DNA from: Gordionus sp. m RMFG-2023
Lineage: Eukaryota > Nematomorpha > Gordioida > Chordodea > Parachordodidae
DNA: 64,000 nt
Assembly (NCBI RefSeq): GCF_954871325.1
Contig: NC_088777.1
Coordinates: 10,393,366 to 10,457,365 of the forward strand
Direction: 5' to 3'
The notes beneath the pieces are model-generated. The model saw only the letters and a program-made list of their open reading frames with translations, searched no databases and had not been told where the DNA came from. The stretch's first letter is position 1. Each line of letters opens with the position of its first letter. This document shows positions 46,221-55,781 of the stretch, one piece after another. The translations under genes were made by a program, and so were the position numbers.

Positions 46221-47402
46221 CAGAGTTGTTAATCGCTACTTTTAAAAGTAGCGCGCTACTGCTATCGCTATTTGTCAAAAAAAGTAGCTCACTATTAGCT
46301 ATTATTTTTCAAAAGTAGCTTTAGCTACTTTTTTAAAAAAAATTTAGAAACAAATTAGTTTTATTTTTTGCTTGTAATGTTATTGTATAGTAAATATATA
46401 AAAATCAACATTTATAAATATTAAAATATAGTTAGTTTTGATTATAAAAAAATTTATGTAACAAAAATAAATATTTATGGTAATTTGTTGCCTTTTATAA
46501 GTTTTTACCTAGTGTTATATGTCCAACTATCTGCCGTGGTACATATATATGATATCTCTGATAACTCTACTATTAGAGCGTCTTTCATCACTTTAAAGTT
46601 ATCTGCTATTTTATTCATTGTCCGGCGACATAAAATTGTTGTATCAGAGGATAGAGTTTTAATTATCATGGTAAATGATGGATTACAACCAAGGACATTG
46701 GCTGAACTGTATCAATTATAAAATCAACAATAACTTTGGCCAATTTCTGAGAAATATTGGCATTTGGATTATTAATTAATTTGGTTTGATTTGAATTAGT
46801 CTTTTTGGATGTAGAATCGCCTATACCAAAATTATTTTAATGTTTCCCCATTTCCTTAAAGATATTGGTACAAACAGTCTTATAAAATAAACACTATTAG
46901 AATGTAATGATGACAATTTACCTTTTGGTGTTTCTTGAGGTTATAACTGGATTGATTTACATTTTAAAAAAATAAATTTGAAGCCAGTTTTGGTTTTTAT
47001 ATTTATTTTAGCAAATCAAAGGAATGGGAAATTTGTATTATAGCTATTAAGTGCATTTTCTTCCCTGGTATTTTCCATTTTATTAATATCATTGTCTGAA
47101 TCACTTTCAATGATTTGGATATCCATAGGCGATGACATTTTTAATTATTAACCCGTGATTTAGGTTTATAATACAAATGAAAATACAAATTACAAATTGA
47201 TAATATATTTCAATTTCAAAATTAAATAATAAATCCTAAAAATTATAATTAATTATGATATTATATTTTTTCAAAAAATGTAGCGCGCTAAAAAATTAAA
47301 TAATTACAAAAAAAGTAGCCTCAATTAGCTATAGCTACCAAAAAAAGTTAGCACGCTAAGTAGCGCACTACAAGTAGCTCGCTACTTTAAAAAGGGAACG
47401 AG
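46221..47402 (-). mobile_element. hAT element with GTAGC-rich ends and 5' half of a transposase
   Basis: The left end is CAGAGTTGTTAATCGCTACT; both ends carry AAAGTAGC(G/A)(C/A)GCTAC repeats in inverted order. On the minus strand the transposase begins at 47138 (MSSPMDIQIIESDSDNDINK). A BED-finger-like stretch (KCKSIQ, PQETPKGKLSSLH) follows, and then near 46510-46690 SDTTILCRRTMNKIADNF and ELSEISYICTTADSWT. The last part is the T-x-D-x-W-T start of the hAT catalytic core. The rest of the core and the dimerisation domain are missing, and stops lie between blocks. The plus-strand frame at 46485-46721 is a shadow. No clean 8-bp duplication was found. Confidence 0.75.
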
Positions 47403-47660
47403 ATTATGTAAAATAAAATAGTTGGTTAAATCATTTTTTTTAAATTTATCAAAATTTATTAATTTTTTAAAGTTTGAGAAATTATAAGAATTTACTAAAT
47501 TTTAATTTAGGCTGTGTCCTAAATCAAAAAAAAAATTTCTTAAAATTTTTGCGAATCGCAAAAATTACGGGAGATTTGGGAGATACGAAACATGTCCCGA
47601 TTCATACATTTATTTTCAATTTTAAAATGTTTGATATGAATGATTTACAATTTCTATTTT

Positions 47661-47890
47661 TTATATTATTTGTTGATACGACTGAGCGTAGAAGAAGGCA
47701 TAGATTTTTAGAAGGCCGGTATATATGATATTATTTATATTATATGTATTAATTCTAGAGATCAAGGACTTTTTAAAATATTTGATAGTATTCCATCTTA
47801 TCCTGACAAATTTCGTCAGATGTTCCACATGCATGTGGAAACATTCAACTACATTCTTATAAATTTGGAGTCTATAGACACCGCTATAGT
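47661..47890 (+). pseudogene. Harbinger transposase N-terminal fragment
   Basis: Blocks RRRHRFLEGRYI and, after a stop, SRDQGLFKIFDSIPSYPDKF, RQMFHMHVETFNYIL follow the usual N-terminus of Harbinger nucleases: an R-x-x-R-x-(W/F) start, then a leucine/phenylalanine-rich segment, F-x-x-x-(F/Y)-R-M, and F-x-x-L-L. The catalytic DDE part is absent. The frame then runs antisense into the MADF fragment. Confidence 0.6.
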
Positions 47891-48094
47891 TAAACATAAA
47901 AACATAATTTTATTAAATTTTGCCTTTATTCCAGAAAATTTTTTCTTTATTTCTTCATATGTAAGATTAAAGTTCTTACCAATCTCTTCTAATTTGATTT
48001 TGCTAGCAGCGGTGTCTCTATATTTAAGATCACTAGTGCACCATAAATATCTATATCTTCTAATATTTTCCATTAATAAATATTCGGTTGCCAT
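47849..48094 (-). pseudogene. MADF (Myb/SANT-like) domain of the Harbinger element
   Basis: The frame starts MATEYLLMENIRRYRYLWCT and continues SDLKYRDTAASKIKLEEIGK, then a K-x-K-F-x-x-I-K-x-K-F-N-K helix. In MADF domains the order is L-I-x-x-(V/I), L-W, Y-x-(D/N), then W-x-x-I-(A/G), and a last basic helix. This is the DNA-binding accessory protein of PIF/Harbinger elements, here fused end to end with the transposase remnant. It could still be translated, but the end of the domain is cut. Confidence 0.6.
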
Positions 48095-48540
48095 TTTAAT
48101 CCCTCAAATTGTAAAAGTTTAAGGAAAAAATGATTAAAGTTTTACGAATCGTATAACTTTTAAGAATCATGTGATTTGCGCAAAATCGAAAAAATCATTT
48201 AGGCCATCATTTTAATTTTCCATTAAAAATGGCTTATATTATTTTTTTCGTTAAATTCGCGCAAATTGCGCGAGATAATTTTTATGCAATTTTTGATATT
48301 TAGGACACAGCCTTAAGTATATAAAGTTGTTAAATTTTTACGAAAAAAAGAGTAAACATTATTAATTTATGTTTTCAAATTGCAGTTATATTAATCAACA
48401 TAGGAAGTATTTAAAATGGGTAGTATAAAATTTATAAAAAAAAATTTAATAAAAGATTGTGTGTGTTCCTTAATTTTATAAAGTTACGAAAATTTTTAAA
48501 GTTTGAAATTTTTTAAAATATATTTAGGACACACAGCCTA

Positions 48541-48949
48541 AAAAAATCTTCAATTTTGTGATTTTCAAAAATTTTCTTTTTTTATAAAAAAAATGTCTGC
48601 TTCTGTTCCGAAAGTAAATGCTACCTTTTTAATAGTTTGGTCGTCCTTTTTATATCACCAACAATATCTATACAGATATTTTTATCATAACTAAATTATT
48701 CAGTTTAAAATTCCCTTTCACCGTTGAAATTTCATATTTAAAGAACAAGAAAAATAGATATTCCAATTTCCGCAATGTAGGAAAGATTATGGCAAAAATG
48801 ATTTGAAAGAGGGAAAACAATTTCTTTTTATCCAACCCCATTATTTTACATATGACGTGAATTTTTTATAATTTACTTTATTTTTCTATTTTTAATATAT
48901 TATGTGATATTTTTTTTTCTTGCTCCCTTTACTTAATAATTTAAAAAAA
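48541..48949. other. Non-genic DNA upstream of the next gene
   Basis: This stretch lies between the Harbinger cluster and the exon at 48963 and would hold its promoter or 5' exons. No specific site could be recognised. Confidence 0.3.
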
Positions 48950-48962
48950 AAAAATTAGAGAA

Positions 48963-51900
48963 ATGCATGAGTTATTTCAGAAAATTTTATTGGATTGCCT
49001 CAATTTTGCAGTGGTACAAAATAAATCAGCTATTTCTACATTTATAGAAGGTATAGAAAGAGAAAATTTTTGCTCTCATTATGACATCGAATGGAAGGAT
49101 GGCAAAATTATTGGTAACCCTTATATTTGTTTTCATCTTTCTTTTTTTAAACATGACTTTGTTCCCTCAAGTTAGCGCCAATTTGCAACTCGCGAATTCG
49201 CGCCAACTGTGATTGAGGGATGAAATTAAGGGAAGATTTTTAGATCACATGAGCACATTTAATATTTAAGAAAAATGTTTAGCTTTTAGAAGGAATCGAA
49301 AATTTTATTTTTAAGAGTTCAAAATATTTATCATTGTTAGTTATAATTTGAACTAAAAGTAGTTCATACTTTGTCAAATTTTTAGGATAAGTCTACGGAG
49401 TAAAACGCGCTAGCTAATTTACAGTCCCCTTTCAGGTCGTTTTTTGTTGTTTCGGAAAAGCAAATTTGGTATTATAAACGGTACTTCCGTTAAACTAATA
49501 CGAATACGCGAAGCAGATATAGGGACACCGCATATAAATAACATATTCTTTTTAATCGATAAAACACTAAATTGACCTGCTAACTTGGCTGATTATAATA
49601 AGCTAGGGTTAATTTTTTTTAATGATATCTCTCATTTAACATTTTATAATAGTGCGCACAAATTGAGCCTTTGCGTTTTGTCCTCCTTTTTTTTTTAAAT
49701 AACAAAGGTAACTTATCCCATGTAATTGAGGTTTCTTTTTTATGCTGTGAACTAAATATCAAAAAATTTAACTTTAGTAACTTTATTGCAAAAAGAGAAA
49801 TGAGCTATTTTTGATATAAAAATAAAATAGTGTCCTAAATCATTTTTTCGAATTCACGATGATTTATTAATTTTTTAAAGCTAGAGAAATTAAAAATTTC
49901 ATAAATTTTAACTTAAAATACAAAAAAGTTGTAAAAATTTATACGAAAAAGAGTTAGCAATTTTCAAATTATAATAAAAAATAGGCAGTTAATAATCAAA
50001 ATGGGAAGTATCTTAATTAAATGGGAAGTATAAAAATAATTTGATAGGAATTATAAATTTCAAAACTTTAAAAAAATTTTAATGGAAGATTTTGGACATT
50101 TCATAATTTTACGAAGTTTCGAAAGTTTTAAAATTTCGAGGTTTTTTAAAAATATATTTAACGTCGATTAAAAATTTTAACTGTTATAAAAAATAATTGG
50201 TTTTTGGAATTTTATCTTCTGCTAAGAAATTATATTAATTTCTAAGAATTCGCATTTTAAAGTGAGAGGTGTGTATGATAGATTGTGTTATGGAAAAGAA
50301 TAATTGCTTGAAAAATAAGACAAACTGTACTAACCAATAACCAATAAATACAAAAATTATAAAGCGATAAACTAATACGAAGAAAACCTAAATATTTTAA
50401 ACATGTTTTTAGTGTTAGGTCAGTCAATAGTGATTGGAAAATAAAAGTAGGAATTCTTATGTCATTCTGAATATTCTATATAAAGATAATTCTACATTTT
50501 ATATAATTTGGGTAAATAGGTTTTGTCGACTTACTTTGCGAAAAAAAAACTACACGATTATGTGAAAAGGGGTTTCGCATATACGCGCGTTCTCCTTAGG
50601 ACGGAACTTAGGTCAACGTGTTAAATGAATGAATTGGTTTTTATAATATATTATCGTCGGTCTTTTTAATTCATTAATTTCTAAATATTTCATTTTAAAA
50701 GATAAGTTACATTTTATATAATTGGGAAATGAAGAATAAAAAAGTCCTGAAAAAGTATCCCGTTTGCGTTTTAAAAAATGTTTTAACGTCAAGCGATAAT
50801 TAAACTAATTTGTACGTTATTATTTGAAATTCATTATTTTGCTTTTGGAACGCAGCGTTTAAAACGCTTAATTTGTGCGCACTATAATGTTTCAGGGTGT
50901 GTTTTGCGATTTTAAAAAATGCTCAGCACTTCCAAATATAGGTATTTTAGGGGAATTTAAAAACTTAAAAATGAGAATTTAATCAATTTGTACGATATCA
51001 TTTGAAATGCATTATTTGCGTTTAAAAACACTTGATTTGGAATCATCAAATTCTTTGGCCTCAAAAAATATTTAAAATTTTTCTCGGTTCTATAGTAGTT
51101 CTCGCCTTTGGAGTTTTATTATTACTATTATTATTATAAATTATTTTAAATATAGGAATTGAGAAGCTAGTCGAATCATTACCTCTAACTGTGCAATGCT
51201 TTTCTAAATCATCTCAAACCCTTCCTTTTCAATCATCTAACGAGAAGACGCCCATTCAAACCAGCACTAAGCTGCCTTATAGAGAGTTTATGGCGGATTA
51301 TTTTTTAACGCTGATTTGCGCGACATCCCTTGAGTATAAATTGCCCGAGGTTGGTTATTGTAAATTTTTTATATTTAGGATTTAAACTAATAAATACATT
51401 TTGCTTTTATGAAAATTATTATTTTAATAAAAAAGTTTAGAATGATAAATTTTATATAAAAGGAAAAATATCACAAAAAACGAATAAAAATCGAATAATA
51501 AATTCGTAATTTTACTATTCGGACAAGTAATAAATTATTCGATTCGTTCAAAAAAATAAATAGATTGTATTCGATTCTTATCGATTTTATATAATGATTT
51601 ATAAAATTGTACGTCTTAAAGTCTTACATATGACATGTTTTAGAGCCCTTGTCCTAATAAATTGTTATATATTTTTTTTGGTTCGCCGGTTCTCCCGATT
51701 TAATAATCGATCATATTTCACCTGTATCTTAATGTGTACCCAAATCGGATTCGTTTCATATAAAACTGAGGAAAAGTTATAACAGAGATTAAATTTTCGA
51801 CATTTTAATTTTATAATCCATCACTTAAAATTTATGCGTTTTTTTTAAATATCACTTTTAAAAGCTAAATTTTATTTTAATAATTGCAAACTAACTAATA

Positions 51901-54900
51901 AACTGTAATATTATAAAACATAATTTGAACATTTATTAAAGTATATCTCTAAATCTCACAAAATTACATCTAGTACAGCAGGACAGATAGCAGCGCCTTG
52001 ATAAATCTTGAATATAGCCCGACTTAGTTTGTTAAATGGCTTTTTTAAAAACGGCGTACTCAATATATTTATTATCTATAAAAATATTACAAGACAGGAC
52101 ATAGATTTGGACATTTATAAAGTAATTATCGGCATAGGCAATATTTTTCTGGTTAAAATTGAATTTGTTTTTATAAAAAACTGGAAATTTTCATCTTTCT
52201 TCCCATAATTTCCTGCTCCACGAACTGTGCCTCGAACATTAATATTAGTTCAACGCTATTTCATCAATATCTTCTTGAAACACCTCATTCTTAAATGTGA
52301 ACCCGCCACCCTGCTCGTATCATTTTAATAAGTCGATGCTTATAATGATTGGTTAAATATTTCATGTATTTATGAAATTTTTTTTTATATTTTATTTAAA
52401 TCTTACATAAATATGAAAGATATAAAATTTTTCAAAAAGATATAATATAAAAATAATTAACTATTGTTTAAAAATTCATATATAAATGAATGTAAAAAAT
52501 TATTTATACTATTTTATATTTGATTTTTAGTTAACCTCGAAGATTTTTTACACTTATTCTTTTTCATAGATTTTATTAAAGTGGACTTTCAGATATATAT
52601 TTTCGGTTATTGGAAAATAAAAGATAAAAGGTTTTATATTAAATCCGTTTTTTAATTATAACAATTTTTTTTAAGGATAATAATATATAATAAAAAACAA
52701 AGTAAAATAACCCTTGTTTACATATGAATCCTATACTTCGGAACATGCATATAACTCCATTTTTAGGGTAAGGTTTAAAGAAGTGACAATTGCTTCTTGT
52801 ACAGCAGGATTTTGAAATGCATCTACCGCTATATTAGCATTTCATGCTTTCTTAAGTTGTACCTCTATCTTTGTCATCGGAGGTAAGAGATGGATTGAAA
52901 ATTATTTGCAGCATACACAGATAATCACCACACTTAAATTAAAAATAAATTCAAAATAGTCATATAATGCTCCTTTTCAAACATATATTTATTTTTTTCA
53001 AAAAGAACACTTTGTTTGAAAATGATGTGATTAAAAAAATATTATATTAATCCTACCCCCTTATCTTTCTACCATCTCTCTACTTAGTTAGCTGCTCGTG
53101 TTGGTTGGATTTAGAAAAAAGTGGCGAATAATGGATTCCTCTAAAACTCTAAGAATCAAATGGCTTTCTAAACATAGGGAAGCTCGAATGCATTAACCTA
53201 GCTTCTTGCCCATGACGATTACGATGCGTAAATATTTTCATAAAAAATGAGTATATTTATATTATCACACGAGATTAGCGTAGGTCGTCATATATCAATT
53301 TTATTAAAATACAATAAGGTCCATTTTTATTTTAATGTCTGTTCTTGGAATCACCCGGTCGCTTTCGATATTCTATATATCATTCCCCGTAGCATAGGAC
53401 CACCTAGTTGGTTTCAGGGAAAAGTCCGGTCCTTGCTAGATACGAACCCAGATATATACTGCAAGATACATATGCACTAACCGACTAGATCTTAAATTCT
53501 ACTCGAAAACCACTTTTTTTGGTATATAACAACAAAATTATGACGCTATAATAAAACACATGAAAAATAAATAACGCTTAACGCTCTACTTTATTACCTC
53601 ATTTAATGTTGATAATTTTTAAACCACCTAGGTGATATTCAATTTACGTATCATTTTTAAGATTATTTTTATATGGTAAAAAAAATCTATAATCTTTATT
53701 AATTTTATATGTATACGAATCAGATTTGTTAATTTTAAATTGAAATTTTAGGAACATTTTACCTAGTCCCATTTTAAAAAACATAAGTCCCAATCCATCT
53801 CTCTGTATGACTCCAATCATCGCTAATCCTAAGTTTTACTATAATATTGATTGATTTCGAATATTTAAAAAAAAATTTATTATCAATATTTAGACCTTGG
53901 AATTTATGGATGGCCCATGTTTTAAGAAAATATCTTGCGCATTCAAAATGCTAACCTTACTATACCATCTTCAACTAAAGAACGTGGCCTTGCCAAGCGT
54001 TGAAAAAGTTAATTGTCTACTTGAAAGTATTGAACGAGATATAGGCACCATTTTAAATCGTGGCGAATCAAAGGATCACAACATCAAAGAGTTAAATTTT
54101 GTAGAATTTTGAATAAAATTTTATATTATCATAGTATAAGAAAGGTGCCACCATCTTATCATTATTAATCAATAAATATAATGCTAATCTCATAAGAAAT
54201 TTGAATTTTTTAATAGATAAATAGATTTAAAAAAAATAGGTTTTCTATTTTATATAATAATAAGAGAAGAATTTCGATTCATTTATGAAGAACTGATCAC
54301 TTGCATCAATGACGCGCACATTCCTCCTATAGATGGAAGCCATCACATAACTGAGTTCCTTTCAATTAAATCTTCGTTGGAAAAGGGTAAACTATACAGA
54401 CTAAAGAATCAATGAAACTTTAGGAACCTTTATAACTAAAGAAAAATTTCTTATCTTTTGTTAAAAATATTATTCATGTCGAATGGTTCAGAATATTTTT
54501 TTTAGCTGTCCTCGGTTAAATAGTAAGGCCTATTTCGTGAATATATTTTGTCCCACATGATAATGATTACCAGAATGATCCCACCTAGACCCCCTAAATG
54601 AACTATGCTCAGCACCCCCCCCCCCCCCCCCCCAAATTTTTTTTATCCAATTATAAAATGAATATTCGACTGATTGACGGAAATTTCAGTGACACAATTT
54701 CCTCCCACTCTTTCGTTTGGAAGGGGATCGGGACTTTAACCTCTAACCAGCTGATCGATTATAAAAAAGAAAAACAAACGACAAAATTAATTTTAAAAAA
54801 TATCCTTATGGTAAATTTTTTTTTAAATGTAAAAATTTAACTTAAGGCATAAGTGTTAATAAATGTAACATTTCCATCATTAAATAAATTATATCTTTAA

Positions 54901-55118
54901 TTTAAAATTTTAATTAATTTTTTTGTTATCATTTAAACCATTTAGATTTATCAGAGAAAATAAAAAAATACGATCCGAATGGTTTTGATGCAGATAAAGT
55001 TACGGATAACACATTCGAGGACATATTTTACGAATTCTGTGCTAATTTTTTGGCCATGAAATCTCATCACATGAATGTATTTCATCCCGTCTATTACGCT
55101 ATTTATAAATCGACATAG
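48963..55118 (+). CDS. Multi-exon gene (possibly two), product unrecognised
   Basis: Exon 48963-49113 begins MHELFQKILLDCLNFAVVQN and ends at ATTG/GTAACC in phase 1. Exon 51156-51349 (IEKLVESLPLTVQCFSKSSQ) takes that phase up after TAAATATAG and ends at CCCGAG/GTTGGT. Exon 53894-54100 or to the stop at 54110-54112 (TLEFMDGPCFKKISCAFKML, then ESIERDIGTILNRGE) continues in phase 0. AATAAA directly follows that stop. Two more plus-strand exons, about 54265-54386 (EEFRFIYEELITCINDAHIP) and 54946-55118 (LSEKIKKYDPNGFDADKVTD, ending HPVYYAIYKST and a stop), join each other in phase across a 559-bp intron with a good donor (AAAAGG/GTAAAC). Whether they belong to the same gene is unresolved because the phase between 54100 and 54265 does not fit. 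The first intron (2.0 kb) holds a Harbinger MITE; the second (2.5 kb) holds a minus-strand gene and a SINE. The protein is helical and soluble. I recognise no family. Confidence 0.62.
49828..50162. mobile_element. Uninterrupted copy of the 335-bp Harbinger-like MITE
   Basis: It starts near AATAGTGTCCTAAATCATTT and runs to TTTTTAAAAATATATTTAAC. It matches in order the two halves at 47420-47509 and 48313-48538. It lies within the 49114-51155 intron. The right terminal repeat is degraded. Confidence 0.55.
51430..51590. repeat. ATTCG-rich tract, probable decayed hAT terminus
   Basis: CGAATAAAAATCGAATAATAAATTCG, ATTATTCGATTCG and TTCGATTCTTATCG follow the word pattern of the ATTCG-ended hAT copies. 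No second end was found. It lies within the intron 51350-53893. Confidence 0.4.
52245..52932 (-). CDS. Small multi-exon gene inside an intron of the opposite strand, product unrecognised
   Basis: Three exons keep phase throughout. Exon 52932-52863 (after TTTTAATTTAAG) reads CGDYLCMLQIIFNPSLTSDD. A 34-bp intron (52862-52829, GTACAACTT to GCTAATATAG) follows. Exon 52828-52737 reads VDAFQNPAVQEAIVTSLNLT and ends at CCGAA/GTATAG. Exon 52310-52245 reads GGGFTFKNEVFQEDIDEIAL and stops at TAA 52245-52247. The peptide is balanced and clearly protein-like, with an acidic C-terminus. A possible first exon, ATGGGCAAGAAGCTAG before GTTAAT near 53216-53200, does not fit the phase, so at least one exon is missing. 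No family is recognised. Confidence 0.55.
53247..53500 (-). mobile_element. tRNA-derived SINE
   Basis: On the minus strand an A-box-like CTAGTCGGTTAGTGCATATG (53488-53469) is followed by a B-box-like GGTTCGTATCT (53448-53438), the internal polymerase III promoter spacing of a tRNA. Instead of a tRNA 3' end the sequence goes on with a unique body (AAGGACCGGACTTTTCCCTG, AACTAGGTGGTCCTATG) of SINE type. The 77-codon plus-strand frame over it is a shadow. It sits in the intron 51350-53893. Confidence 0.5.
54615..54633. repeat. Run of 19 C
   Basis: This is a pure homopolymer of 19 C within the intron 54387-54945, striking in DNA this rich in A+T. Confidence 0.95.
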
Positions 55119-55781
55119 AAGATTTAATTGTGTTTCAACATAAATTTATATTTTCACTACAATAAAGGAATGCGAATTTCTAATATTTTGTGGGATTTTT
55201 AAATATAATTTTATAAAGTTTTAATCATCCGTTTTACATGTAATCGAAAATATGATTTTCTCATTTTCAAATTATAATAAAACAATAATTGGAACAACTA
55301 TTCTCACCTGTATTCTAGCGGTGTCTGCGTATTATATTAAATATATATCTCATTCATTAATTAAATTGAAATCCCAAATCATGATTAATAGAATTATATG
55401 ATTGATTATTAAAAAATGGAGATTTAAAATATACTAAATTCTATTCTCAAAGCTAATGTAAATAATCTAAAACTAGTTTTCGTTTCTAAAATCATCAATG
55501 CATCTTGCTATAGAAATAAACCATCGATGGCTGTGAAGTGAATATCTATATTTTTAAAAATAATAAAATATTAACCATATCCGCTGAAAGTAATTATTAA
55601 CGTGAAATTTAAAAAAAATCTAGCAAAAAATAGTTTTTATATATTTAATTTAAATTTCCTTAAAGATAGTAAAGGGATGCTTTAGCCCTAGGCTTAGTAA
55701 TAAGATTCATTTAAGTATAAAGAAAAATACACATTTATTACTAAAAAAAGGTTTATTTTTGAATAATTATTTATCATGATA
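55119..55781. other. Intergenic region between convergent genes
   Basis: The plus-strand gene ends at 55118 and the minus-strand gene ends at 55782, so this 660-bp gap holds both 3' regions. AATAAA at about 55162 would serve the plus-strand gene. Nothing else is supported. Confidence 0.4.

Larger units (their letters stand above)
47507..48315. mobile_element. PIF/Harbinger element, 803 bp, with TTA duplications
   Basis: The element spans 47510-48312. It begins GGCTGTGTCCTAAATC, its other end reversed begins GGCTGTGTCCTAAATATC, and TTA lies on both sides (47507-47509 and 48313-48315). A TWA target of 3 bp and GGCTGTGTCC-type ends are typical of PIF/Harbinger. It carries remnants of the two proteins such elements encode, in opposite directions: a transposase N-terminus on plus (47661-47890) and a MADF domain on minus (47849-48094). 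It is internally deleted and hence non-autonomous. Confidence 0.85.
47403..48540. mobile_element. Older Harbinger-like MITE (about 335 bp) split by a nested element
   Basis: The two halves, about 47420-47509 and 48313-48538, match a continuous copy at about 49828-50162 in order and length, including TTTATTAATTTTTTAAAG, GTTGTAAAAATTTATACGAA-like and GGGAAGTAT-like blocks. The right end is TTTAGGACACACAGCC. Between the halves sits the intact-ended element 47510-48312. The older MITE therefore served as target for the younger one. Confidence 0.65.

Noticed and set aside
46485-46721. 78-codon plus-strand frame
   Set aside because: It is antisense to the hAT core fragment (ICTTADSWT) on the minus strand.
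52780-52800. GTGACAATTG as an isolated unit of the 119-bp satellite
   Set aside because: Only ten bases match and the flanks differ; it lies in exon sequence of the minus-strand gene.
53247-53480. 77-codon plus-strand frame
   Set aside because: It lies over the tRNA-derived SINE, whose promoter boxes on the minus strand explain the sequence better.
53430-53500. A functional tRNA gene
   Set aside because: The A and B boxes are present, but no matching acceptor stem or anticodon arm could be folded by eye, and the sequence continues into a SINE body.
54598-54840. 80-codon frame starting in a C run
   Set aside because: It starts next to a C19 homopolymer and lies in the intron between two phase-matched exons; no protein features.
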